Origin: Pseudonocardia thermophila
GTDB lineage: Bacteria; Actinomycetota; Actinomycetes; Mycobacteriales; Pseudonocardiaceae
Direction: 5' to 3'
Assembly: GCF_900142365.1 (NCBI RefSeq)
Contig: NZ_FRAP01000010.1
Span: 144,404 to 208,403, forward strand
Length of the DNA stretch: 64,000 nt
Positions 45,540 to 54,680 of the stretch are shown piece after piece. The position numbers and the translations under genes are program-made. Each line of letters starts with the position of its first letter. The stretch's first letter is position 1. The notes under the pieces were generated by a model. That model was not told the origin of the DNA and did not search any database. It was given only the letters and a program-made list of their open reading frames with translations.

Positions 45540-45957
45540 CCTCCGCCCGGATCGGCGTGACCGGGTGCAGCTCGGCGAACGCCGCCGCCGGCTCGTGCGC
45601 GGCCAGCACGCAGTGCGGTAGCCAGCTGCCCGGCAGGTAGGCCGCGACCGGGCCCTTCACCCGCCCGGCCAGCGCGTCGTGCACGGCCTGGTGCACGGCG
45701 AGCAGCTCGGCGTCGACGACCGCGGCCAGCACCAGCTCGTCGGGCCGGCCGGCCACCGTGCCGAGCGTGGCCAGCCACAGCGACGGCAGCGCGAGCACCC
45801 GCAGCTCGTCGGTCAGCGCGGCGCGCGCGGCGGGCGGGATGGACGTGGCCGCGGCCGCGATCACGCTCGGTTCCCCCGCCGGCCCGCCCACCCGGGCGCG
45901 CAGCTCGCGGATCGCCTCCGCCGCGGCCGGGTCGAGCCGGAAGCTCACGACGTCCAC
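45514..45957 (-). CDS. 2H phosphoesterase / 2'-5' RNA ligase-like protein
   Basis: 147 residues, GTG start. It looks like the 2H superfamily: the second half has LPHCVLAAH, close to the HxT/V motif, and the order of strands fits. The first His motif is not evident, so catalysis may be lost or different. It lies 12 bp downstream of mutY on the same strand and is probably co-transcribed with it. Assignment tentative. Confidence 0.6.
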   Translation of the reverse strand: MDVVSFRLDPAAAEAIRELRARVGGPAGEPSVIAAAATSIPPAARAALTDELRVLALPSLWLATLGTVAGRPDELVLAAVVDAELLAVHQAVHDALAGRVKGPVAAYLPGSWLPHCVLAAHEPAAAFAELHPVTPIRAEVIGVEVSG

Positions 45958-45969
45958 GCCGGCTCCGGG

Positions 45970-46836
45970 TCACGCGGGCAGGGTGAACAGGCCGTCGTCG
46001 GTCTGCTCGGCCAGCCCGTCCTCCAGCAGGGCGAGCAGGCAGCGATCGCGCTGCGCGGCGTCGTCCCACACGGCGTCCAGCGCCTCCCGCGGCACCGGTG
46101 CGTCGGCGGCCCGCAGCACGTCCAGCAGCCGGCCGCGGACCTGGCGATCGGTCCCGGCGAACGTCTGCACCGGCCGGCGCGGGCCCTGGTACTCGGGCTT
46201 GCCGTTCGCCAGCCACGCGCACTCGGCCTGGATCGGGCACACCCCGCAGCGCGGCGACCGCGCCGTGCACACCAGCGCGCCCAGCTCCATGAGGCCCGCC
46301 GACACCACGGCCGCCGTGGCGTCGTCCTGCGGCAGCAGCGCGTCGACGTCGGCCAGGTCGGCCTTCACCCTGGCCGGTCCGGCGTCCCCGGCCCCGTGAA
46401 CGGCCCGCGCCACGACGCGGCGCACGTTGGTGTCGACGACCGGGCAGCGGCGGCCGTAGGCGAACGCGGCGACCGCCCGCGCGGTGTAGGTGCCGACGCC
46501 GGGCAGCGCCTCCAGCTCCGCCACGTCGCTGGGCACGACGTCACCGTGCCGGGTCGCGATCGCGGCGGCCGCCTCGTGCAGGCGCAGCGCGCGGCGCGGA
46601 TAGCCGAGCTTGCCCCAGGCGCGCAGCACGTCGGCCCGGGACGTCGCGGCCAGCGCCGACGGTCGGGGCCATTCGGCGATCCACTGCTCCCAGACGGGCG
46701 CGACCCGCGCCACCGGGGTCTGCTGCAGCATGAACTCGCTGACCAACACGCCCCAGGGTGTGGTCCCCGGGCGGCGCCACGGCAGGTCGCGGGCGTTCGC
46801 GACGAACCAGTCGTGGACGAGCGCGGCCGAGATCAC
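45970..46836 (-). CDS. mutY: A/G-specific adenine DNA glycosylase
   Basis: 288 residues from GTG. Removes adenine mispaired with 8-oxoguanine. Catalytic Glu in SEFMLQQTPVARV, helix-hairpin-helix LPGVGTYTARAVAAFAYG followed by the catalytic Asp in PVVDTNVRRVVARA, and the four-Cys [4Fe-4S] loop CTARSPRCGVCPIQAEC (fourth-Cys spacing as in MutY). The C-terminal region (GTDRQVRGRLLDVLRAA) matches actinobacterial MutY. The frame stays open upstream to 47082, but that part lacks similarity. Confidence 0.94.
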   Translation of the reverse strand: MISAALVHDWFVANARDLPWRRPGTTPWGVLVSEFMLQQTPVARVAPVWEQWIAEWPRPSALAATSRADVLRAWGKLGYPRRALRLHEAAAAIATRHGDVVPSDVAELEALPGVGTYTARAVAAFAYGRRCPVVDTNVRRVVARAVHGAGDAGPARVKADLADVDALLPQDDATAAVVSAGLMELGALVCTARSPRCGVCPIQAECAWLANGKPEYQGPRRPVQTFAGTDRQVRGRLLDVLRAADAPVPREALDAVWDDAAQRDRCLLALLEDGLAEQTDDGLFTLPA

Positions 46837-46993
46837 GGCGTAGATGGTGCACGACGGGCGTGCCCCGCCCGGCCACGGGTCCGCCCCGTTCGGCCGGTAG
46901 CCCTGCCGCACCATGCGTCGCCGCGGGATCTCGAACAGAGCAGCCGCGACGCGCCGACGACCCAAATGTCGCAACGTCGAGTGGTCGATCAGA

Positions 46994-47006
46994 TACCTTG
47001 AGTCAC
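46994..47006 (+). promoter_or_regulatory. Leaderless promoter of the secreted-protein gene
   Basis: TACCTT (46994-46999) plus 7 nt, then ATG at 47007, with no Shine-Dalgarno sequence. Confidence 0.5.
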
Positions 47007-47837
47007 ATGTGGGAACCGGTCGGGCCGTTGCCCGCCTCGGTCTACTGGCGCAGGAGGTTGACCGCCGTGGCCGCCGCCGCACTGCTGTTCGGCGCCGGCG
47101 TCTGGGGTGTGTCCGGCCTGCTGTCCCCGAATGACGTCCGCAGCCCCGAATCCCACGGCACCACCACCCTCTCCCCGTCCAACGTCGCCCACTCGGCCCC
47201 CGACCCGACCACGGATCCGACCTCTGGTCCGACCAGCACCACCCCGTCGCTCACCTTCACGGACTCTTCCGCTCCCCAGCGGGATCCGTCGTCCCCGGCA
47301 ACCCCCGCGCCGGGGACGACGGACCCGGTCCCGACATCGGACGACCAGCCCCCGCCGACGTCGGAACAGCTTCGCCCGGACGTCACCACCAGCCGGGACG
47401 TCCCGGTGCCCACGCCGGTGCCCGTGCCCGAGACCGGGCCGGTGCCCTGCACCAACGACATGCTCGATGTGTCCGCCGAGGTCGACCGGCCGTCGTACCA
47501 GGTCGGTGAGCGCCCGGTGTTCCGGTTGGTGATCGTGAACGCCACCGACCAGCCCTGCGTGCGCGATCTCGACCCGATCCGCCAGGAGATCGTCGTGTGG
47601 AGCGGCGACGGCGCGACCCGGCTCTGGTCGAGCAACGACTGCTTTCCGGCGTCCGGGGTCGACCTGCGCACTCTCGTGCCCGCCCAGCCCGTCGTGTCCG
47701 CGGTGACCTGGGCCGGCAGGACTTCGGCCCCCGGCTGCGCCGGCCCGCGCACCGAGGTGGGCCCCGGCGCTTACCGGGTGATGACCCGGCTCGACGACGA
47801 CATCAGCGCGCCGGTGCCGTTCCTGCTCAACCCCTAA
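47007..47837 (+). CDS. Membrane-anchored Pro/Thr/Ser-rich extracytoplasmic protein
   Basis: 276 residues. A basic N-terminus and one hydrophobic helix (about 18-38) anchor a long low-complexity Pro/Thr/Ser/Asp linker (about 45-150), followed by a small beta-rich domain of about 125 residues containing four Cys (PCTND, QPCVRD, NDCFPA, PGCAGP) that could form two disulfides. By position and layout it corresponds to the membrane protein Rv3587c. Function unknown; likely acts at the cell wall. Ends 4 bp inside the convergent radA gene. Confidence 0.8.
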   Translation: MWEPVGPLPASVYWRRRLTAVAAAALLFGAGVWGVSGLLSPNDVRSPESHGTTTLSPSNVAHSAPDPTTDPTSGPTSTTPSLTFTDSSAPQRDPSSPATPAPGTTDPVPTSDDQPPPTSEQLRPDVTTSRDVPVPTPVPVPETGPVPCTNDMLDVSAEVDRPSYQVGERPVFRLVIVNATDQPCVRDLDPIRQEIVVWSGDGATRLWSSNDCFPASGVDLRTLVPAQPVVSAVTWAGRTSAPGCAGPRTEVGPGAYRVMTRLDDDISAPVPFLLNP

Positions 47838-49207
47838 CGCGGTTTCAGCGCCCGCAGCACGGCGCCGACGTTGTCCACTTCGGTCAGCCGCATCCCCGGC
47901 GGGGCGGTGGCGCCACCCGGGGGCACCAGCGCGTCGGTGAACCCGAGCCGGGCCGCCTCGGCGAGCCGCCGGTCCAGGCCCGCGACCCGGCGCACCTCGC
48001 CCGCCAGGCCGATCTCGCCGAGCACGACCAGATCACGGGGCAGGGCCACATCGGCGCGCGACGACGCCACGGCCAGCGCGATCGCCAGGTCCGCCGCGGG
48101 TTCGACGATCCGCATCCCGCCCACGGTGGCCGCGTACACCTCGGCGTCGTAGAGCCTGATGCCGCCGCGCTTCTCCAGCACGGCGAGCAGCATCGCGACG
48201 CGCGCGCTGTCGAGGCCGCTGACGGCCCGCCGGGGGCTCGGGATGTCCCGGCCGGTCACCAGCGCCTGCACCTCGGCCGGCAGCGGCCGGCGCCCGTCGA
48301 GGACGACGGTGACGGCCGTGCCGGCGACCGGTGGGCCGTCGAAGCGGGCCAGGAACAGCCCGGACGGGTCGGGCATGCCGACGATGCCGGAATCGCGCAG
48401 CTCGAAGCAGCCCACCTCGTCGGCCGGGCCGAAGCGGTTCTTCACCCCGCGCACCATCCGCAGGGTGGAGTGCTTGTCGCCCTCGAACGCGAGCACGACG
48501 TCCACCAGGTGCTCCAGCACCCGCGGACCGGCGATGTTGCCGTCCTTCGTGACGTGCCCGACGAGGACCACGGGCAGCCCGCGTTCCTTCGCCACTGCGG
48601 TCAGCCCCACGGTGACCGCGCGGGTCTGGGTCACCCCGCCGGGCGCACCGTCGACCGCAGCGGTGGACATCGTCTGCACCGAGTCGACGATCACCAGATC
48701 GGGGCGGAGATCGTCGAGGTGGGCGATGACCGCGCCGAGATCGGACTCGGCGGCGAGGTAGAGCTCGTCGCGGACCGCGCCGGTGCGCTCGGCGCGCAGC
48801 CGCACCTGACCGGCCGACTCCTCGCCGGTCACGTAGAGGACGCGGCCCGGGTGGCGGGCCGCGACCTCCAGCAGCAGCGTGGACTTGCCGACGCCGGGCT
48901 CCCCGGCCAGGAGCACGACCGAGCCGGGGACGAGGCCGCCGCCGAGCACGCGGTCGAGCTCGGACACGCCGGTCGGGCGGGCCCGCGCCGAGTCGAGGGC
49001 GACGTCGCCGATGCGCCGGGCGGGCGCGGACGGGGCACCGGCGGCGACCCGGGCGCGCGCGGCCGGGGTGGCGGTGGGTGCGTCGATCTCCTCGAGCGTG
49101 CCCCACTCCTGGCAGGAGGGGCAGCGCCCCACCCACTGCGTGACCCGGTGTCCGCACGCCGTGCACCGGTAGCCCGCGCTGCGGGCGGTGCGCGCGCGAG
49201 GGGTCAT
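47834..49207 (-). CDS. radA: DNA repair protein RadA
   Basis: 457 residues. A branch-migrating helicase in recombination. N-terminal zinc finger (CTACGHRVTQWVGRCPSCQEW), RecA-like ATPase with Walker A GEPGVGKST, the RadA-specific VKNRFG motif and a C-terminal Lon-like domain (RLYDAEVYAATVGGM, LVVLGEIGLAGEVRRV). In many actinobacteria radA is followed by disA; here the stop of radA is instead overlapped by the convergent secreted-protein gene, so disA is not at this locus. Confidence 0.96.
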   Translation of the reverse strand: MTPRARTARSAGYRCTACGHRVTQWVGRCPSCQEWGTLEEIDAPTATPAARARVAAGAPSAPARRIGDVALDSARARPTGVSELDRVLGGGLVPGSVVLLAGEPGVGKSTLLLEVAARHPGRVLYVTGEESAGQVRLRAERTGAVRDELYLAAESDLGAVIAHLDDLRPDLVIVDSVQTMSTAAVDGAPGGVTQTRAVTVGLTAVAKERGLPVVLVGHVTKDGNIAGPRVLEHLVDVVLAFEGDKHSTLRMVRGVKNRFGPADEVGCFELRDSGIVGMPDPSGLFLARFDGPPVAGTAVTVVLDGRRPLPAEVQALVTGRDIPSPRRAVSGLDSARVAMLLAVLEKRGGIRLYDAEVYAATVGGMRIVEPAADLAIALAVASSRADVALPRDLVVLGEIGLAGEVRRVAGLDRRLAEAARLGFTDALVPPGGATAPPGMRLTEVDNVGAVLRALKPR

Positions 49208-49261
49208 GCGGAGATCATGCCCGACTCGGGGTTCGAGGCGGTGCTGAACGCTGTGCTCGGC

Positions 49262-49948
49262 TCAGTGCTCGACCGTGCGCGGAGCCTGCGAGCTGGCGAC
49301 CGGCACCAGCACCCGCACCGGGCCCGCGTTGCGGAAGGTGAACACGACCTCGTAGGTCAGCCCGGGCTTGATGTCCTCGCGCAACCCGCTCAGCACGATC
49401 TTGGCGGTGCCGGCTGCGTCGGGCGCGTCGGTCGGCAGCACCTCGGCGCTCGGGCTCGCCGCCACCGGGGCCGAGGTCGGCGCGGCCGGAGTGGCGCTCG
49501 CCTCGGGGGCAGCGGAGGTGCCGGCCTCGGGGGCGCTGGTCGGCGCCGCGGCGGGCGTGGCGCTCGTAGCCGACGGGATCGGCTCACCCTCGACGACCAG
49601 CGCGCGGCCGGCGGGCACGGCCCGCGGCCCGGTGATCTCGACGGAGGCGGCGATCGGGCTGGTGACCGAGAGGAGCTCGTCGTTCGTGCTGCCGGAGTTC
49701 GCGATCACCAGCGCCAGTGGGGCGCTGCCGCCGCGGGGGTACGCGACGGCGGAGGCGGCGTTCTCGGGCAGCAGGAAGAACGCGTTGCGCACGCCGATCG
49801 GGCCGGCGTCCGCGTTGGCCCCGTCGATTGCCGCGACCTGGTCGGAGGTCTGCGTGATCTGGCCCGCGCCGCATCCGGCGAGCACGACGGCACCGATGAG
49901 TGCGCCGGCGACGGCGGCGATCGAGCGGGTACGCGGTGTGCGCCTCAC
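49262..49948 (-). CDS. lpqE: Lipoprotein, LpqE-like
   Basis: 228 residues, GTG start. Signal peptide with lipobox LAGC near residues 22-25, then a copper-chaperone-like beta domain interrupted by a long Ala/Pro/Ser/Thr-rich linker (about 125-170). NAFFLLPENAASAVAYPRGG and the final VVFTFRNAGPVRVLVPVA match the LpqE pattern. LpqE-type proteins belong to the copper-responsive/heat-stable lipoproteins of mycobacteria; the role is not settled. Located between radA and carD as in M. tuberculosis. Confidence 0.82.
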   Translation of the reverse strand: MRRTPRTRSIAAVAGALIGAVVLAGCGAGQITQTSDQVAAIDGANADAGPIGVRNAFFLLPENAASAVAYPRGGSAPLALVIANSGSTNDELLSVTSPIAASVEITGPRAVPAGRALVVEGEPIPSATSATPAAAPTSAPEAGTSAAPEASATPAAPTSAPVAASPSAEVLPTDAPDAAGTAKIVLSGLREDIKPGLTYEVVFTFRNAGPVRVLVPVASSQAPRTVEH

Positions 49949-50157
49949 AGGGTGTGCGTCCTTCCAACCGGGTCACGCCGCACGGCGGCGTGCAGCTCCT
50001 GGGTCGCGCGCGGTACTCGACCGCGCGCACGGATCAGCGTAGACGGGGCGATCCGGACCTCCGGACGCGCCTCCCGAGGCACGTTTCGCTGCGCTTGTCA
50101 ACCCCCTGACCTGCGACGATCGGCTGGCCCGGGCTGCGGGGCGGTTGTCGGCCGTGT

Positions 50158-50190
50158 TAATCTGGTGGCACCGAAAGGGGCTAAGGACAC
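50158..50190 (+). promoter_or_regulatory. carD promoter and ribosome binding site
   Basis: A -10 hexamer TAATCT (50158-50163) and a Shine-Dalgarno AAGGA 5-6 nt before the carD ATG. No clear -35 is seen, which is common for promoters that depend on CarD/RbpA. Confidence 0.45.
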
Positions 50191-50682
50191 ATGGTTTTCA
50201 AGGTCGGAGAGACCGTTGTCTACCCGCACCACGGTGCCGCGCTCATCGAGGCCATCGAAACCCGGACGATCAAGGGCGAGGAGCGCAAGTACCTCGTCCT
50301 CAAGGTCGCCCAGGGTGATCTCACGGTGCGTGTACCCGCTGAGAACGCCGAGGTCGTCGGCGTTCGCGACGTAGTGGGCCAGGAGGGGCTGGACAAGGTC
50401 TTCGAGGTGTTGCGCGCGCCGCACACCGAGGAACCCACGAACTGGTCTCGCCGGTACAAGGCGAACCTGGAGAAGCTCGCCTCCGGCGACGTCAACAAGG
50501 TGGCCGAGGTCGTCCGCGACCTGTGGCGCCGGGAGAAGGACCGCGGGCTGTCCGCCGGCGAGAAGCGCATGCTGGCCAAGGCCCGGCAGATCCTCGTGAG
50601 CGAGCTGGCGCTCGCCGAAGGCACCGACGAGGAGCGTGCCGAGGTTCTGCTCGACGAGGTCCTCGCCACCGCCAACGCCTGA
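50191..50682 (+). CDS. carD: RNA polymerase-binding transcription factor CarD
   Basis: 163 residues. Binds the RNA polymerase beta subunit through the N-terminal Tudor-like domain ([20 protein letters not shown]) and stabilises open promoter complexes through the C-terminal helical DNA-binding domain ([17 protein letters not shown], with the Trp that wedges the upstream edge of the bubble). Full-length and strongly conserved. Divergent from lpqE and 40 bp ahead of the ispD homologue. Confidence 0.97.
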   Translation: MVFKVGETVVYPHHGAALIEAIETRTIKGEERKYLVLKVAQGDLTVRVPAENAEVVGVRDVVGQEGLDKVFEVLRAPHTEEPTNWSRRYKANLEKLASGDVNKVAEVVRDLWRREKDRGLSAGEKRMLAKARQILVSELALAEGTDEERAEVLLDEVLATANA

Positions 50683-50722
50683 ATAACGGATCCGCCGACC
50701 GACCGTCCGCCCGTAGTCCCCG

Positions 50723-51370
50723 ATGGACGTCGTCGCAGCGGTCGTGTGCAACGAGTCCGATGTCGACCCGTTGACACCGGTCGGTGGGATCCCCCTACTC
50801 GTCCGCGCCGTGGAGACACTCCTCGGCGCGGACGAGTTGTCTGCGGTGCACGTGCTGACGGCAGCGGACCACGATCCGGCGCGCGTCCTCGACGCCTGTG
50901 CCGACCTGCCGGTCGTGATCCGATCACACCCGCTACAACGTCCCAGCCGTGCGCGAGGTGACGGTGTGCTCGCCGAGCGTTGGGAGCGGGGTGCGGCGGA
51001 TGTCGTCGTCGTGCACGAGCTGACCTGGGCGCTGGTGACCCGCGACGTGCTGCCCCGGGTGCTCGCCGGTGTGGCGGCGGGGCAGGATGCCGTCGTGCCC
51101 GTGGTGCCGCTGACCGACACGGTCAAGGACGTGACCCCGTCCGGCCTGGTCGTGGGCACCCCGGACCGGGCGAGCCTGCGCGTGGTGCAGAGCCCGCAGG
51201 CCTTCCGCGCCGCGGTGCTCGACCCGGCGGATCCGCTGCCGTCCTTCGGTGTGCTCGCGGCGGCGGGAGTCATCGTGCACAGCGTGCCCGGCGACCCGGC
51301 GGCGCTGCCGCTGCGCACCGCCGACGACGTCGCGCTCGCAGGAGCCGTGATCCGGGGAGGACCGCCGTGA
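50723..51370 (+). CDS. IspD homologue with missing catalytic motifs
   Basis: 215 residues, in the normal ispD position (carD-ispD-ispF). The C-terminal half is clearly Isp[39 protein letters not shown]. But the CTP loop (A-A-G-x-G-x-R plus the P-K pair) is replaced by [11 protein letters not shown], shorter and without Gly, Arg or Lys; the substrate motif HDAARP reads HELTWA; and the C-terminal Lys region reads [11 protein letters not shown] cytidylyltransferase activity is therefore unlikely. It may be a pseudoenzyme or a protein with a new role, kept in frame and coupled to ispF. Confidence 0.8.
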   Translation: MDVVAAVVCNESDVDPLTPVGGIPLLVRAVETLLGADELSAVHVLTAADHDPARVLDACADLPVVIRSHPLQRPSRARGDGVLAERWERGAADVVVVHELTWALVTRDVLPRVLAGVAAGQDAVVPVVPLTDTVKDVTPSGLVVGTPDRASLRVVQSPQAFRAAVLDPADPLPSFGVLAAAGVIVHSVPGDPAALPLRTADDVALAGAVIRGGPP

Positions 51371-51831
51371 GGGTCGGGATCGGCACCGACGTGCACCCGA
51401 TCGAGCCCGGGCGACCCTGCTGGGTGGCGGGCCTGCTGTGGGAGGACGTCGACGGCTGCGCCGGTCACTCCGACGGGGACGTCGCCGCGCACGCGCTCTG
51501 CGACGCCCTGTTGTCCGCCGCCGGCCTGGGGGACGTCGGCGCCGTCTTCGGCACCGACCGGCCCGAGTGGGCGGCGGCGAGCGGGGTGACGCTGCTGACC
51601 GAGGTCCGCAGGCTGATCACCGGGGCGGGTTGGCGGGTCGGCAACGCCGCCGTGCAGGTCATCGGTAACCAGCCGCGGATCGGCAAGCGCCGGGCCGAGG
51701 CCGAGAAGACCCTGTCCGACGCCGTCGGCGGCCCGGTGTCGGTCTCCGGCACGACCACCGACGGGCTCGGCCTCACCGGCCGCGGGGAGGGCATCGCCGC
51801 GGTGGCCACGGCGCTGCTGCTGGCGCGCTGA
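51367..51831 (+). CDS. ispF: 2-C-methyl-D-erythritol 2,4-cyclodiphosphate synthase
   Basis: 154 residues. Forms MEcPP in the non-mevalonate isoprenoid pathway. Zinc ligands Asp8 and His10 in GTDVHPIE and His42 region in [18 protein letters not shown]; Ser/Thr region [18 protein letters not shown] near the C-terminus. GTG start overlapping the ispD-homologue stop by 4 bp. The usual FPxxDP loop reads FGTDRPEW, a minor change. Confidence 0.94.
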   Translation: MRVGIGTDVHPIEPGRPCWVAGLLWEDVDGCAGHSDGDVAAHALCDALLSAAGLGDVGAVFGTDRPEWAAASGVTLLTEVRRLITGAGWRVGNAAVQVIGNQPRIGKRRAEAEKTLSDAVGGPVSVSGTTTDGLGLTGRGEGIAAVATALLLAR

Positions 51832-51834
51832 CCG

Positions 51835-52227
51835 TCAGTCGCGCGGCTCGATCAGCATCCACTGGTGCCCGAACGGGTCGCCGATGCGTCCGCCTCGGTC
51901 GCGGTAGCCGTCCCCGTAGTCGTGATCGGCCACGGGGTAGATGACGTGCGCGCCCGCCGCGAGCGCCTGCGCGCAGACCGCGTCGGCGTCGTCCACGACC
52001 AGCGACATGATCACCGGGATCCCGCCGCCGGTGGGGGCCGGGTCGCCGTCGCCGGCGTCCTTGAGCGTGAAGCGGGCGCCACCGGCGACGAGCTGGGCGT
52101 GCACCACCCGGTCGCCGTGCGCCACCCGGTCGCTCACGACCGCGCCGAACGCGGCGGTGTAGAAGGCGATGGCCTTGTCGGCGCCCTCGACGACGAGCTT
52201 GGGCTGCAGGCTCTGGATGTGGCTCAT
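51835..52227 (-). CDS. VOC/glyoxalase superfamily protein (PhnB-like)
   Basis: 130 residues. Two beta-alpha-beta-beta-beta modules of the vicinal oxygen chelate fold: ADKAIAFYTAAFGAVVSDRV in the first half, YGDGYRDRGGRIGDPFGHQW in the second. PhnB-type proteins have no proven activity. Convergent with ispF, ending 3 bp from it, and divergent from cysS. No metal-ligand set can be assigned with confidence. Confidence 0.85.
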   Translation of the reverse strand: MSHIQSLQPKLVVEGADKAIAFYTAAFGAVVSDRVAHGDRVVHAQLVAGGARFTLKDAGDGDPAPTGGGIPVIMSLVVDDADAVCAQALAAGAHVIYPVADHDYGDGYRDRGGRIGDPFGHQWMLIEPRD

Positions 52228-52281
52228 GCACCGAGCGTGGCGTGGGCGGCACCACTTGTCTTGGACGTAAGGGAAGTCGCC

Positions 52282-52293
52282 TACCCTTGACAG
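52282..52293 (+). promoter_or_regulatory. Leaderless promoter of cysS
   Basis: TACCCT (52282-52287) and 6 nt before the GTG, the same layout as at lysS. Confidence 0.6.
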
Positions 52294-53685
52294 GTGACCC
52301 TCAGACTGTTCGACACCGCGACCAGGAAGCAGCGGGACTTCGTTCCGCTGCGGGCCGGAGCTGCGTCGATCTACGTCTGTGGGGCGACCGTGCAGGGTCA
52401 CCCGCACATCGGGCACGTCCGCTCGGGGCTGAACTTCGACGTGCTGCGCCGCTGGCTCGCCCACGGCGGGCTCGACGTCACCCTGGTGCGGAACGTGACC
52501 GACATCGACGACAAGATCCTCGCCAAGGCGGCCGAGGCGGGCAGGCCGTGGTGGGAGTGGGCCGCCACGCACGAGCGGGCGTTCCAGGCCGCTTACCGCG
52601 CGCTGGGCTGCTTGCCCCCGTCGATCGAACCCCGCGCCACCGGGCACGTGCCGCAGATGATCGATCTGATGCAGCGGCTCATCGACCGCGGCCACGCCTA
52701 CGCCGCCGAGGGCAACGTCTACTTCTCCGTGGCGTCCGATCCCGAGTACGGCGCGCTGTCCGGGCAGAAGCCCGACCAGGTGGAGCAGGGCGAGCCGGAC
52801 GGCGCCGGGAAGCGCGATCCGCGCGACTTCGCCCTGTGGAAGGCGGCGAAGCCGGGCGAGCCGACGTGGAACACCCCGTGGGGCCCCGGGCGGCCGGGTT
52901 GGCACCTGGAGTGCTCGGCCATGGCCACCTACTACCTCGGCTCCGAGTTCGACATCCACGGCGGCGGAATCGACCTGGTCTTCCCGCACCACGAGAACGA
53001 GCGGGCCCAGTCGCACTGCGCCGACGACAGGTTCGCCCGGTACTGGCTGCACAACAGCTGGGTGACGATGTCCGGCGAGAAGATGTCGAAGTCGCTGGGC
53101 AACACGATGTCGGTCGAGGCCGTGCTGCGCCGGGTGCGCGGGGCGGAGCTGCGCTACTACCTGGTCGGCCCCCACTACCGGTCGACGATCGAGTACTCCG
53201 AGGGCGCACTGCAGGAAGCCGTCTCGGCCTACCGGCGGATCGAGGCGTTCGTGCACCGGGTGCGCGAACGGCTCGGCACCCCCGAGGTCGGCGCGGTGAC
53301 GCCGGAGTTCGCCGCCGCGCTCGACGACGACCTCGGCACGCCGGGCGCGCTCGCCGCCGTGCACACCGCGGTGCGCGAGGGCAACGCGGCGCTGGACGGG
53401 GCCGACAAGGAGACTGCGCTGCAGGCCGCCGGCGCGGTGCGGGCGATGACCGGGGTGCTCGGGCTCGACCCGCTCGACCCGCAGTGGATGGCGGCCGACC
53501 GGGGAGCCGATGCCGTCAGCGCCGCGCTCACCGCGCTGGTCGAGGACCTGCTCGAACAGCGGGCGGCAGCCCGGTCGCGGCGTGACTTCGCCACGGCCGA
53601 CGAGCTGCGCAACCGCCTCGCCGCGGCCGGTGTGGTCGTCGAGGACGGCCCCGACGGGCCCACCTGGTCGCTCAAGGACGTCTGA
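52294..53685 (+). CDS. cysS: Cysteinyl-tRNA synthetase
   Basis: 463 residues. Class I synthetase with HIGH in [20 protein letters not shown], the zinc-binding Cys in [10 protein letters not shown], Cys/His in WHLECSAMA and FPHHENE, and KMSKS in [11 protein letters not shown]. It charges tRNA-Cys. GTG start from a leaderless transcript. Divergent from the VOC gene and followed 11 bp later by rlmB, the order of Rv3580c-Rv3579c. Confidence 0.97.
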   Translation: MTLRLFDTATRKQRDFVPLRAGAASIYVCGATVQGHPHIGHVRSGLNFDVLRRWLAHGGLDVTLVRNVTDIDDKILAKAAEAGRPWWEWAATHERAFQAAYRALGCLPPSIEPRATGHVPQMIDLMQRLIDRGHAYAAEGNVYFSVASDPEYGALSGQKPDQVEQGEPDGAGKRDPRDFALWKAAKPGEPTWNTPWGPGRPGWHLECSAMATYYLGSEFDIHGGGIDLVFPHHENERAQSHCADDRFARYWLHNSWVTMSGEKMSKSLGNTMSVEAVLRRVRGAELRYYLVGPHYRSTIEYSEGALQEAVSAYRRIEAFVHRVRERLGTPEVGAVTPEFAAALDDDLGTPGALAAVHTAVREGNAALDGADKETALQAAGAVRAMTGVLGLDPLDPQWMAADRGADAVSAALTALVEDLLEQRAAARSRRDFATADELRNRLAAAGVVVEDGPDGPTWSLKDV

Positions 53686-53696
53686 GAGAGAAGCTG

Positions 53697-54665
53697 ATGC
53701 CAGGCAACTCCAAGCGTCGCGGTGCGACGCGCAAGGAGGGCACGAAGAAGGGCATGGTCGTCGGGTCCGGCGGCCAGCGCCGCAGGGCACTGCGTGGAAA
53801 GGGCCCGACCCCGCCCGCGGAGATGCGCCCGGGCCACCCGGCCCAGAAGCGGGCGGCCGCCCGAGCGAAGGCCGAGGCCGCCAAGGTCGCCGGGCGCCGC
53901 CGCGCCGAGGGCGAGACCACCGAGACCGTGCTGGGCCGCAACCCGGTCGTGGAGTGCCTGCGGGCCAAGGTGCCCGCCACCGCGCTGCACGTCGCGATCG
54001 GGGCCACCGTCGACGACCGGGTCACCGAGGCCGTCGCGCTGGCGGCCGAGCGCGGCATCTCGATCCTCGAGGTGCCCCGCACCGATCTCGACCGGATCGC
54101 CGGCGGTGCGCTGCACCAGGGCGTCGCGCTGCACGTGCCGCCGTACAGCTACGCGCACCCCGACGAACTGCTCGAACAGGCCGCTGAGGCGCCCGAGCCC
54201 GGTCTGATCGTCGCGCTCGACGGGGTGACCGATCCGCGCAACCTCGGCGCGGTCGTGCGTTCCGTCGGCGCCTTCGGCGGGCACGGGGTGCTGGTGCCGC
54301 AGCGGCGCGCCGCGGGCATGACCGCGGTCGCCTGGCGCACGTCGGCGGGGGTGGCGGCGCGGCTGCCGGTCGCGCGGGCCACGAACCTCACCCGCACGCT
54401 GCGCGAATACGCTTCGGCCGGGTTCATGATCGCCGGCCTGGACAGCGACGGCGACGTCTCCCTCGACGAGTTCGAGCTCGCCACCAGTCCGCTCGTGCTC
54501 GTCGTCGGGTCGGAGGGCAAGGGCCTGTCCCGGCTGGTCCGCCAGACCTGCGACGTCACCGTGTCGATCCCGATGGCCGGCCCCGTCGAGTCGCTGAACG
54601 CGTCGGTCGCGGCGGGCGTGGTGCTGGCCGAGGTGGCGCGGCAGCGGCGGCTCAACGGTCGCTGA
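53697..54665 (+). CDS. rlmB: 23S rRNA 2'-O-ribose methyltransferase (TrmH family)
   Basis: 322 residues. SpoU/TrmH fold: substrate-binding N-terminal domain ([20 protein letters not shown]), then the knotted catalytic domain with [20 protein letters not shown] (motif 1 with the catalytic Arg), [14 protein letters not shown] (motif 2) and [20 protein letters not shown] (motif 3). A basic Lys/Arg-rich leader of about 75 residues precedes the fold, as in other actinobacteria. Probably methylates G2251 of 23S rRNA. Last gene of the conserved block. Confidence 0.95.
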   Translation: MPGNSKRRGATRKEGTKKGMVVGSGGQRRRALRGKGPTPPAEMRPGHPAQKRAAARAKAEAAKVAGRRRAEGETTETVLGRNPVVECLRAKVPATALHVAIGATVDDRVTEAVALAAERGISILEVPRTDLDRIAGGALHQGVALHVPPYSYAHPDELLEQAAEAPEPGLIVALDGVTDPRNLGAVVRSVGAFGGHGVLVPQRRAAGMTAVAWRTSAGVAARLPVARATNLTRTLREYASAGFMIAGLDSDGDVSLDEFELATSPLVLVVGSEGKGLSRLVRQTCDVTVSIPMAGPVESLNASVAAGVVLAEVARQRRLNGR

Positions 54666-54680
54666 ACGGGCGCTGAGCCG

